Assembly (NCBI RefSeq): GCF_014651055.1
Contig: NZ_BMWD01000002.1
Location: 288,028-352,027, forward strand
Origin: Streptomyces fructofermentans
Lineage (GTDB): Bacteria > Actinomycetota > Actinomycetes > Streptomycetales > Streptomycetaceae
Reading direction: 5' to 3'
DNA: 64,000 bases
Translations under genes and position numbers: made by a program
The notes under the pieces: model-generated
Seen by the model: the letters and a program-made list of their open reading frames with translations, nothing else
The model's database searches: none
What the model was told of the DNA's origin: nothing
Shown here: piece by piece, positions 34,463 to 42,433 of the stretch
Layout of the letters: every line of letters starts with the position of its first letter
Numbering within the stretch: position 1 is the first letter of the stretch

Positions 34463-34486
34463 GGCAAGGGATCCGAACTCCTTGCC
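34463..34486. terminator. GGCAAGG/CCTTGCC hairpin followed by a T-rich run
   Basis: 7-bp arms with a 10-base loop, followed on the plus strand by TTTCTTCTTTT. It resembles a rho-independent terminator for plus-strand transcription, although no plus-strand gene ends here. Its arms share CTTGC/GCAAG with the adjacent RAE, so a role in the helR promoter is also possible. Confidence 0.45.
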
Positions 34487-34727
34487 TTTCTTCTTTTCCC
34501 GGCCTCGCCGGACCCCCGCACAGGACCTGCCCGCCGCCGCATGCGGCGCCCGGGCCGAGGTGCGTGACCCGCTCCCGAGAACCGGACCCGCCCGCCGCCC
34601 TGACGCCAGACTGACGCGGCCCGGCGCCCGGCCCGGCGCGGCCCTGACGGCGGCCGTCGGCCGGAGCCCCGGGGCCCGGCGGTCGACACCTGGTGACCGA
34701 CTCCCCCGGACCCGGCCGGGGCGAGCG

Positions 34728-35825
34728 CTAGTGCTCGTGGGCCCCCTGCGGCTCAGCCTTCTTCTCCGCCTTCTCCGTCGACTCCCCCGTGCCGGTCTTG
34801 CCCGTCTTGCCGGACGCCGAGGCCGAACCCTTGCCTTGCCGTGCCGCATGGCCCCCGTGGGGTTCGTAGCCGGGGATCGTGCCGTCCGCCTTCTTCACCA
34901 GGAACAGGCCGGCCATTCCCATGTCGGAGTGGCTCTGGACGTGGCAGTGGTACATCCACGCGCCGGCCCCGACCCCCTCCCCCGCGATCACCTGGAAGCC
35001 GAACGAGTCGGCGGGTCCGACGATCTTGTTGTCGATGACCTGGCTGGGGTCGTCGGGACCGGTGAGCAGCCCGGTGCGGTTGTCCGCCCAGCGGTGACCG
35101 TGCATGTGGAACGTGTGGTAGTACTCCCCGTGCGTGATCATCACGAACTCGACGCGATCGCCCACCGTGGCCTCGAAGTTCGGGCTCTGGTGGCCGGGCC
35201 TGTTGTTGATGGTCATGTCGTTGAAGACGATCGTGTGGGTCCTGTCGGGCAGTACGTCGCCCTTGCGGCGGACGACCACCGGACCGTAGAGCCCCTTGCG
35301 GATGCCGCCCGTCCCGTGCTCCGTACCGACCACGTGGTCGTGGTAGTGCCAGTAGCCCGCGCTGCCGGCCCGCCACGTGCCGTCCTTGCGGCGGCCCGGG
35401 GCGTGGGTCCGCCACGTGTACGTCCGGGTGCCGCCGGGCTCCACCTCGGAGCGGCTCTGCTTCGTACCGTCGCTGGAGATCTCGTAGTCGAGCCCGTGGA
35501 CGTGCAGACTCGCCGCCACGTCCGTCGTGTTCTCGACCTCGACGTGCAGCGTGTCGCCCTCGTTCAGCTCGATGAGCGGACCGGGGACCGAGGCCTCGCC
35601 CTTCTGCAGGCCGTACCCCATGCCGCCGTCGGCGAGCTTCTCGACGTACAGCTTGAGGTGTCTCACGGCGCCGCCCGCGGGGGCCGTGCGCACCGGGTCG
35701 TCGGCCGGTTTCGCCTCCTGCGCGGAGACGAGTGACAACGATGTCGCCACCGTGGCCACCGCCGCGCCGCCCATCAGCATCCGCCGACTGAGGCCGCGCC
35801 GGTCCGTGCCGTCCGTGGTGTCCAT
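34728..35825 (-). CDS. two-domain multicopper oxidase, small laccase (SLAC/EpoA type)
   Basis: 365 residues. A Tat signal ([13 protein letters not shown] with a following hydrophobic stretch to about residue 37) precedes two cupredoxin domains. Copper motifs are HVHG near 108, YWHYHDH near 161, FHMHGHRW near 237, and [12 protein letters not shown] near 294, where the Cys is the type-1 ligand. The length and domain number match the trimeric Streptomyces small laccase rather than three-domain laccases. The C-terminal 60 residues form a charged Lys/Glu/Gly tail. The ATG at 35825 was chosen because CTGGAGAG precedes it. It is divergent from a secreted redox operon. Confidence 0.93.
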   Translation of the reverse strand: MDTTDGTDRRGLSRRMLMGGAAVATVATSLSLVSAQEAKPADDPVRTAPAGGAVRHLKLYVEKLADGGMGYGLQKGEASVPGPLIELNEGDTLHVEVENTTDVAASLHVHGLDYEISSDGTKQSRSEVEPGGTRTYTWRTHAPGRRKDGTWRAGSAGYWHYHDHVVGTEHGTGGIRKGLYGPVVVRRKGDVLPDRTHTIVFNDMTINNRPGHQSPNFEATVGDRVEFVMITHGEYYHTFHMHGHRWADNRTGLLTGPDDPSQVIDNKIVGPADSFGFQVIAGEGVGAGAWMYHCHVQSHSDMGMAGLFLVKKADGTIPGYEPHGGHAARQGKGSASASGKTGKTGTGESTEKAEKKAEPQGAHEH

Positions 35826-36013
35826 GCCGAACTCTCCAGACCTGTAAGGGAATTGACGGAGTCGAGTGACAGAGACGAACCCGTGAGACGGTAGTGGCAC
35901 CGCACCTGTTTTTCCACACTCAGGACAAAGTTCGTGCCATCCCGGTCATAGGTATTGGCGCGTTGCGCGAAAAGGTCTAGCTTCCTTGGCGCTGTTGCTG
36001 TGACCGATGAGGG

Positions 36014-38545
36014 ATGGGTGAACACATGCGGCGCACACCGCATCAACAGCCCTTGGCCGTACGAGGGTTGAGCAGAGCACATCGCAGACCGAGACCGAGC
36101 GGATGGGCGGCCGCACTGGCCGCCGGAGCCGTTGTGGCGGGCGTGCTGTCGAGTCCGTCCGCGAACGCGCAACCGGCGCCCGATCCGGCGCTGACAACGA
36201 TGTCCATCACGTCGCCGCCCGGCGGCGCCAACGTACGGGTGCTGATCTTCCACGGCTCCGCGGCGAGCGGCGAGGAGTCGCCCGTCGTCAACGCCGGCAT
36301 CGAGGCGATCGAGCGGATCGGGCTGTCCGGCCCGGCGGCCCAGCGGTTCGAGGTCGAGGCCACCGACGACGCCTCCGTCTTCACCGACGAAACGAAGCTC
36401 GGCCGCTTCAACAGCGTCGTCTTCCTGACCGGCGGCGGGGACGTCCTCGAACCCGAGCAGGAGGCCGGCCTGGAGGCGTACATGGAGGCCGGCGGCGGCT
36501 TCCTGGGCGTCCACGACGCGGCCCGGGCCGAGCCGTACTCCGACTGGTTCACCGGACTGGTGGGCGCCCGCCCCGCGGCGTCGAGCCCGACCGCCGTACA
36601 GCGGGCGACCGTCGAGGTCGGCGACCGCCGGCATCCCGCGACGAAGGACCTCCCGCTCCAGTGGAAGCACCCGGACCAGTGGCCGAACTGGGTCAAGAAC
36701 CCGTCGGGTGAGGTGCACACGGTCGCGCGTGTCCGTGAGTCGACGTACCAGCCCGGCACCGGGGGCAACGGGGCGGACCACCCGGTGTCCTGGTGCCGCG
36801 ACTACGACGGCGGCAGGTCCTTCTACACGGCCATGGGCGGCACGGTCTCCTCGTACGACGAGACCGACTTCCGCGCGCATCTGCGGGGCGCGCTGCTGTG
36901 GACGACCCGGCTCGTCCGGGCCGACTGCAAGGCCACGATCAACGCCAACTACAAGGCGCAGCGGCTCACCCGGCCCAACCAGCCGGGCCAGAACGACCAG
37001 ATCGGCGAGCCGCACGGCCTGGTGACCGCTCCCGACGGCCGTGTCCTGTACATCGGCCGGGGCGGCGCGGACTCCGCGCAGCCCGTGGTGACGGACTGGA
37101 ACAACCCCGACATCGGCAAGGGCAAGGGCGAGATCCACGTCTACGACCCGGTGACCGGGAAGGTCACCCTGGCCGGCGCGCTCACCGTCTTCGGGAACAA
37201 GGGCGGCGGCGACGAGCTGATCAAGGTCGAGGAGGGGCTGCTCGGCATCGAGTTGGACCCGCGGTTCCAGCAGAACGGCTGGGTGTACCTGCACTACACC
37301 CCGCACGCCGGCATCAACCGTGACACGCGCATGGCCGAGCGCCGGGTCTCCCGGTTCACGCTGGATCCCGCGACGAACAAGCTGGATACGGCGAGCGAGA
37401 AGGTCCTGCTGAAATGGCCGGTTCAGATCCACAGTTGCTGCCACGCGGGCGGCGGGATGGCCTGGGACTCCAAGGGCAACCTGTACATCGCCACGGGTGA
37501 CAACAACTCCAGTGGATTCAGCGGTGGTTACTCGGGCAACAATCCCCAGCCGAACTACAAGGGCGTCTCGTTCGCGGACGCGCGCCGCACCGCGGGCAAC
37601 ACCAACAACCTCAACGGCAAGATCCTGCGCATCCACCCGGAGCCCGACGGCGGCTACACCCTGCCCGAGGGGAACCTGTTCACCGGCCGGGAGAGCGACG
37701 AGGGCGGCGGCAAGACCCGCGGCGAGATCTATGTGATGGGTGTCAGGAACCCGGCCCGGATCTCCGTGGACCGGCAGACCGACACCCTGTACGCGGGATG
37801 GGTCGGCCCGGACGCATCCGCGCCCTCGACGACCTGGGGTCCCGCGAAGTACGACACGTTCGCCGCGATCACCAAGGCGGGCAACCACGGCTGGCCGTAC
37901 TGCATGGGCAACAAGCAGCCCTACCGGGACCGCAACCTGCCGGACCCGTCGCAGCCGCTCGGCTGGTACGACTGCGACCGCCCGAAGAACGAGTCGCCGA
38001 ACAACGACGGTCTCGTCAACCTCCCGCCGGTCACGTCGAACACGATCTGGTACTCGCCCCAGGGCGGCGGCCCGGACTTCCCGCGCAACGCGGCCGGCGT
38101 GCCCTCGTACAAGGCGGAGGAGCAGAAGTTCCTGCTGCCGTGGCTCAAGGGCGGCGGCCAGGCGGCCATGAACGGCCCGGTGTACCGGTACGACGACACG
38201 TCCACGAGTGACGTGAAGTGGCCCGCCTACTGGGACGGCAAGTGGTTCGTCGGCGACTTCTACGACGGCGACCAGCCGCGGCACGCGGTGCTGCTCGACC
38301 CGAGAACGGCGGGACAGGGCGGCACTCCGGTGCACGCCGAGTCGCTGAAGAAGATCATCCCCGTCGGCAACGACGGCATCAAGAACCTCATGGACTGGAA
38401 GTTCGCGCCCGACGGCTCGCTGTACGTCCTCGACTACGGGCGCGGCTTCTTCACCTCGGACGCCAGGTCCGCGCTGTGGCGCGTGACCTACACCGGCGGC
38501 GGGCCGACCCCGGCCGCCGGTCAACTGGCCAGGAAGGCGGAGTGA
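36014..38545 (+). CDS. secreted ThuA domain plus PQQ-type sugar dehydrogenase
   Basis: About 843 residues with a Sec-type signal ending near SANA (residue 51). The ThuA domain (about 70-300) shows VRVLIFHG, NSVVFLTGGGDVLE, GGGFLGVHDAA and the late MGGT..SYDE block. The second half (about 330-835) is a six-bladed propeller like PQQ-dependent glucose/sorbosone dehydrogenases, with EPHGLVTAPDGRVLYIGR, EEGLLGIELDP, HAGGGMAWDSKGNLYIATGDN, and NPARISVD near 578. ThuA proteins are linked to 3-keto-sugar metabolism, so this protein may oxidise a sugar or glycoside outside the cell. ATG 36026 is an alternative start. Its stop overlaps the next start. Confidence 0.88.
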   Translation: MGEHMRRTPHQQPLAVRGLSRAHRRPRPSGWAAALAAGAVVAGVLSSPSANAQPAPDPALTTMSITSPPGGANVRVLIFHGSAASGEESPVVNAGIEAIERIGLSGPAAQRFEVEATDDASVFTDETKLGRFNSVVFLTGGGDVLEPEQEAGLEAYMEAGGGFLGVHDAARAEPYSDWFTGLVGARPAASSPTAVQRATVEVGDRRHPATKDLPLQWKHPDQWPNWVKNPSGEVHTVARVRESTYQPGTGGNGADHPVSWCRDYDGGRSFYTAMGGTVSSYDETDFRAHLRGALLWTTRLVRADCKATINANYKAQRLTRPNQPGQNDQIGEPHGLVTAPDGRVLYIGRGGADSAQPVVTDWNNPDIGKGKGEIHVYDPVTGKVTLAGALTVFGNKGGGDELIKVEEGLLGIELDPRFQQNGWVYLHYTPHAGINRDTRMAERRVSRFTLDPATNKLDTASEKVLLKWPVQIHSCCHAGGGMAWDSKGNLYIATGDNNSSGFSGGYSGNNPQPNYKGVSFADARRTAGNTNNLNGKILRIHPEPDGGYTLPEGNLFTGRESDEGGGKTRGEIYVMGVRNPARISVDRQTDTLYAGWVGPDASAPSTTWGPAKYDTFAAITKAGNHGWPYCMGNKQPYRDRNLPDPSQPLGWYDCDRPKNESPNNDGLVNLPPVTSNTIWYSPQGGGPDFPRNAAGVPSYKAEEQKFLLPWLKGGGQAAMNGPVYRYDDTSTSDVKWPAYWDGKWFVGDFYDGDQPRHAVLLDPRTAGQGGTPVHAESLKKIIPVGNDGIKNLMDWKFAPDGSLYVLDYGRGFFTSDARSALWRVTYTGGGPTPAAGQLARKAE

Positions 38546-40770
38546 TGCGCGTAGGAAGGCGAAGAACTGCCCGACTGTGGACGGCGCTCGTCGCGTCGCT
38601 GCTGATGGTGCTGGGACTCTCGGTCACATCGGCCTCCGGAAAGGGCGACGACGCCCCGGCCGGTGCCGCGCCCGCGGCCGCCCAGACACTGACCTGGACG
38701 GCCGGCGACGACATCACGAAGTACGCCTCAGCACCCGCCACGGCGGTCGCGGGGCCGACCACGATCGTCTTCGAGAACAGCGCGGCGACCGGCAACACCA
38801 TGGGGATGCCGCACACGTTGACGTTCGACGTGTCCGACCCGGAGTACAACAACGACGTCCCGCTGAACATCCTGGCCAACCCGAACGACGACCAGGACGG
38901 CCGCCACACGGCGGAGGTGACGCTGGCTCCCGGCCGGTACCGCTACTACTGCACCATCCCCGGCCACGGCCAGATGCAGGGCATCCTCGTGGTCACCGAG
39001 GGAACGGGCGAGGACACCACCGCGCCGGTGACCTCGGCCGAGGTGACCGGCACCCGCAACGGCGACGGCGCGTACGTCGGCGCGGCGACCGTGGCGTTGA
39101 GCGCGACGGACGAGGGTTCCGGCGTGGAGCGCGTTGAGTACGCGATCGGTGACGCGGGCGCCTGGCAGCCCTACACGACGCCCGTCGTGGTCGACCAGGT
39201 CGGCGCCCACAAGGTCCGCCACCGCGCGGTCGACAAGGCCGGGAACATGTCGGCCGAGAAGGCGGCCGAGTTCACCGTGGTGGCGCCGCCGACGGACGAC
39301 ACGACGCCTCCGCAGACGTCGGCGTCGGTGAGCGGCGAGCAGAACCCGCAGGGCGAGTACGTGTCCATGGCGACCGTCACGGTGACGGCGTCCGACACCG
39401 GCTCCGGGGTCAACACGATCGAGTACGCGCTCGGCGCCTCCGGTGCCTGGCAGCCGTACACGGCTCCGGTCATGGTCCACGAGACGGGCGCCCACACGGT
39501 CCGGTTCCGGGCCACGGACAAGGCGGGCAACGCCGCCGCCGAGAAGTCCGTCGCGTTCACCGTCGTCGCGCCGCCCGCCGAGGACACGACTCCCCCGGTG
39601 ACCGGTGTCGGCGTCGAGGGGGCGCGGAACTCCGCGGGCGCGTACATCAACAGCGCCAAGGTCACGGTGACCGCCACGGACGCGCACGGTTCGGGGGTCG
39701 CCGCGATCGAGTACTCGCTCGACGGAGGACCCTATCTGGCGTACACCGCCCCCGTGGTGGTGGACCGCGCGGGCGCGCACACGGTGGCCTACCGGGCGCG
39801 CGACAAGGCGGGCAACACCTCGGACGCGCGGTCGGTGAGCTTCACGGTCGCCCCGGGCGGAGGGGTGCCGGCGCCGAACTGCGCCGAGTACGACGAGAGG
39901 CTGACGGTCGTCGTCGGCACGGTCGACTCGGGGGTTCCCAACCGGGTCACCAACAGCCGTTGCCGCATCAACGAGTTGATCGAGGACGAGAAGGAGTGGA
40001 CCTCGCACGCGCTGTTCCTCAAGCATGTGCGGACCGTCCTGGACGCCCTGCTCGACGAGGGTGTCGTCGTCCAGCGCGAGTACAACCTGATCACGAAGGC
40101 CGCCAAGCAGTCCGGCATCGGGAAGCCGGGGCAGACCGAGGGGTACCGGACGATCCTCGACGGCACCCAGGAGTCCTTCGCCAAGTGGCAGCAGGTGGGC
40201 GGTGGTTCGTTCGGTCTGAACGCCGATGGGTCCATCACCTCGGGCACGTCCAGGGGCGGGCTCGGCATGCTGTGGTTCCCGGAGCGCAAGTACGGCGACT
40301 TCTCGCTGAAGCTCCAGTGGCGTGACGACGCCCCGGGCACGGGCAACGCCAACTCCGGTGTGTTCGTGCGGTTCCCATGGGTCCACGAGCACCCCGAGGA
40401 GCCGCGGCCCGAGTGGGCCGCCATCAAGTACGGGCACGAGGTGCAGGTCTTCGACCGTCCCGACGGCGACATGTACAAGACGGGCTCGGTGTACGGCTTC
40501 GACCGGGTGGGCCTGGCCGGGGCCGGAGTCACCCAGAAGGGCACCTGGAACGACTACGAGATCCGGGTGGTGGACCAGCACTACTCGGTGTACCGCAACG
40601 GCGTGCTGATCAACGAGTTCGACAACACCGGCGGCCAGGACTTCACCCCGCCGCGCTCGGACGACCCGGGCACGGACGGGCGCCGGTTCGCGTCGGGCTA
40701 CGTCGGCCTCCAGGTGCACGGCACGACGGACGTGGTCTCGTTCCGGGACGTCCGGATCAGGGACCTGTAG
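38545..40770 (+). CDS. secreted cupredoxin - OmpL47-like repeats - DUF1080 (3-keto-glycoside hydrolase) fusion
   Basis: 741 residues. A signal peptide (1-31) is followed by a blue-copper cupredoxin domain (about 47-152) with copper ligands in MGMPHTLTF and YYCTIPGHGQMQG. Three Ig-like beta repeats of the OmpL47 type then begin at about 156, 251 and 346, each opening with DTT.P.T and containing DKAGN. A short helical segment around 441-535 leads to a C-terminal DUF1080 domain (about 536-741, jellyroll) with SGVFVRFPW, YGHEVQVFD and the closing GYVGLQVHG. DUF1080 members hydrolyse 3-keto-glycosides. It is coupled to the preceding gene by ATG/TGA overlap. The copper domain could carry electrons from the dehydrogenase, perhaps to the divergent laccase. 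Confidence 0.88.
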   Translation: MRVGRRRTARLWTALVASLLMVLGLSVTSASGKGDDAPAGAAPAAAQTLTWTAGDDITKYASAPATAVAGPTTIVFENSAATGNTMGMPHTLTFDVSDPEYNNDVPLNILANPNDDQDGRHTAEVTLAPGRYRYYCTIPGHGQMQGILVVTEGTGEDTTAPVTSAEVTGTRNGDGAYVGAATVALSATDEGSGVERVEYAIGDAGAWQPYTTPVVVDQVGAHKVRHRAVDKAGNMSAEKAAEFTVVAPPTDDTTPPQTSASVSGEQNPQGEYVSMATVTVTASDTGSGVNTIEYALGASGAWQPYTAPVMVHETGAHTVRFRATDKAGNAAAEKSVAFTVVAPPAEDTTPPVTGVGVEGARNSAGAYINSAKVTVTATDAHGSGVAAIEYSLDGGPYLAYTAPVVVDRAGAHTVAYRARDKAGNTSDARSVSFTVAPGGGVPAPNCAEYDERLTVVVGTVDSGVPNRVTNSRCRINELIEDEKEWTSHALFLKHVRTVLDALLDEGVVVQREYNLITKAAKQSGIGKPGQTEGYRTILDGTQESFAKWQQVGGGSFGLNADGSITSGTSRGGLGMLWFPERKYGDFSLKLQWRDDAPGTGNANSGVFVRFPWVHEHPEEPRPEWAAIKYGHEVQVFDRPDGDMYKTGSVYGFDRVGLAGAGVTQKGTWNDYEIRVVDQHYSVYRNGVLINEFDNTGGQDFTPPRSDDPGTDGRRFASGYVGLQVHGTTDVVSFRDVRIRDL

Positions 40771-40833
40771 GCGGACCTTACGCGCTCACGTGAAGGAGGC
40801 GGCCCCGGCAGGCGACCGGGGGAACGGGAGGAG

Positions 40834-40861
40834 GGGCCCGCGCTCAGGAGGGCGCGGGCCC
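40834..40861. terminator. bidirectional hairpin between convergent genes
   Basis: GGGCCCGCGC and GCGCGGGCCC, perfect 10-bp arms with an 8-base loop. The stop codon of the minus-strand polymerase gene (40844-40846) lies in the loop. Confidence 0.8.
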
Positions 40862-41872
40862 TTCGTCCTTCCTGGCCCTGCTCGGCTGCACCCGCTTCGG
40901 CTCGCCCGGCATCTTCGGGTACTCGGGCGGGTACGGCAGGTCGCCCAGGCCGTGGTCGTGCTCGTCACGGCCGGCGAGTTCGAGCAGGGCCTCCAGGGAG
41001 AAGGCGTGGTCGTCCATGTCCGCGTGCACGTCGCCGAGGGCGGCGAAGCGCGCGGGCATCGTCGCGAGGTCGAAGTCACGGGGCACCGCGTCACCGACCT
41101 CGTCCCAGGTGAGGGGCGCGGACACCGGGGCGTGCGGGCGGGGGCGCACGGAGTAGGCCGAGGCGATCGTACGGTCGCGCGCGGTCTGGTTGTAGTCGAC
41201 GAAGATCTTCTCGCCCCGCTCCTCCTTCCACCAGGCGGTGGTGACCTGTTCCGGCATCCGGCGCTCCAGTTCGCGTCCGGCGGCGATCGCGGCCCGCCTG
41301 ACCTGGGTGAAGGTCCAGCGCGGCTCGATGGGCACGAAGACGTGCAGGCCCCGCCCGCCCGAGGTCTTGGGCCAGCCGCGCAGGTCGCCGTACTCGTGGA
41401 GGACCTCGCGCAGCTCGTGGGCGGCGCGTACGGCGTCCGCGTAGTCGGTGCCCGGCTGCGGGTCGAGGTCGATGCGGAGTTCGTCGGGCCGGTCCACGTC
41501 GGTGCGGCGCACCGGCCAGGGGTGGAAGGTGAGCGTGCCGTACTGGGCGGCCCACAGGACGGCGGCCGCCTCGGTGGGGCACATCTCGTCGGCGCTGCGG
41601 CCGCTGGGGAAGGTGATGTGCGCGGTGGGGATCCATTCGGGCATGTTCTTCGGCGCCCGCTTCTGGAAGAACGACTCGCCGGTCACCCCGTCCGGGTAGC
41701 GCTCCAGGGTCGTGGGGCGGTCACGCAGCGCACGCAGGATGCCCGGGCCGACCGCGACGTAGTACTGCGCCAGGTCGAGCTTGGTGAAGCCGCGCTCCGG
41801 GAAGAAGACCTTGTCCGGGCTGGACAGCCGTACCGTCCTGCCCGCCGCCTCCAGCTGCACCGCGTCTGCCAT
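40844..41872 (-). CDS. LigD-type NHEJ polymerase (primase-polymerase domain protein)
   Basis: 342 residues, an archaeo-eukaryotic primase-like polymerase domain as in the PolDom of LigD. It has LSSPDKVFFPERGFTK near 17-32, a FFQKRAP block, ELRIDLDPQPGTDY near 131 with the metal-binding Asp pair, KTSGGRGLHVFVPI near 166 with the catalytic GG-H, and KIFVDYNQ with the third acidic residue. It fills gaps with ribonucleotides during end joining. As I recall, streptomycetes carry this as a separate gene near an ATP-dependent ligase; here the ligase gene stands 7.3 kb away, behind an apparent insertion. The ATG at 41872 opens the conserved domain; 12 codons upstream are also open. Confidence 0.9.
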   Translation of the reverse strand: MADAVQLEAAGRTVRLSSPDKVFFPERGFTKLDLAQYYVAVGPGILRALRDRPTTLERYPDGVTGESFFQKRAPKNMPEWIPTAHITFPSGRSADEMCPTEAAAVLWAAQYGTLTFHPWPVRRTDVDRPDELRIDLDPQPGTDYADAVRAAHELREVLHEYGDLRGWPKTSGGRGLHVFVPIEPRWTFTQVRRAAIAAGRELERRMPEQVTTAWWKEERGEKIFVDYNQTARDRTIASAYSVRPRPHAPVSAPLTWDEVGDAVPRDFDLATMPARFAALGDVHADMDDHAFSLEALLELAGRDEHDHGLGDLPYPPEYPKMPGEPKRVQPSRARKDEGPAPS

Positions 41873-42059
41873 GCGAGCCACGCTAGGCGCAACCCCCGTA
41901 CCTCGCACACCGGGCCGATCCGGACCCGGCCGCGCAGGGTCGGAGCATGGATCTGCGAGAAATCACTTATCAGCAGGTCAGACGTCATATCCACACCCCG
42001 GCTCACGCGCTTCTCCCACAAGCTCTCACCCAGGCCCGTGCAGACCATCGCGCGCGGTA

Positions 42060-42290
42060 GCCGCCGACGAGGATCCCTCGCGTCCGGAGCGACGTACTTG
42101 GCCTCCGTGAAGGCGGCATTCGTGTGCCCGGCCCACGCCGCGAGGTCGACGTCCGCGACACCGTTGGTCCCTCGTGTCGAGCGGCACGCCCAGCTCGTCG
42201 ACGAGGACATGGCCCGACAGGGCGTATCCCTCGCCGGCCGCGAGGCACTCCCGGGCCCGCGGCGCCTTGAAGCTCCGGAGCGCGCAGGAC
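42060..42290 (-). pseudogene. tyrosine-recombinase (integrase) remnant
   Basis: Two pieces in different minus-strand frames resemble the end of an actinomycete phage/pSAM2-type integrase. ALRSFKAPRARECLAAGEGY with VLVDELGVPLDT lies at about 42286-42160, then DLAAWAGHTNAAFTEAKYV with APDARD at about 42160-42065. The segment that should lie between them, including the HxxR box, is missing, so it cannot be active. It suggests that a mobile element once entered next to the end-joining polymerase gene. Confidence 0.6.
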
Positions 42291-42296
42291 CTCGAC

Positions 42297-42417
42297 GCCA
42301 CCACGCCGGTGCGTGCGCTGGGCACGTGGTTCGGCCGACCGGCCTGAGCACCGCATTAACAGTCGTCTCAGCTTCGCTCGGTACCAAGTAGGCATCCAGA
42401 CAAGCGATGCAACACGT
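42297..42417. repeat. duplicated leader, copy A (upstream of the MmpL gene)
   Basis: About 120 bp aligns with copy B at 47381-47504 at roughly 85% identity by eye, with few gaps. The block TTCGGCCGACCGGCCTGAGC is identical in both. The right end carries CGTCTCAGCTTCGCTCGGTA, the likely promoter or regulator-binding zone. It ends 17 bp before the start codon of the transporter. Confidence 0.85.
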
Positions 42418-42433
42418 ACGCAGGAGGCTATTG

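Noticed and set aside
36026..36026. ATG 36026 as the only start of the ThuA-dehydrogenase gene
   Set aside because: It cannot be decided from sequence: 36014 and 36026 differ by four residues and neither has a clearly better ribosome-binding site; noted as an alternative.
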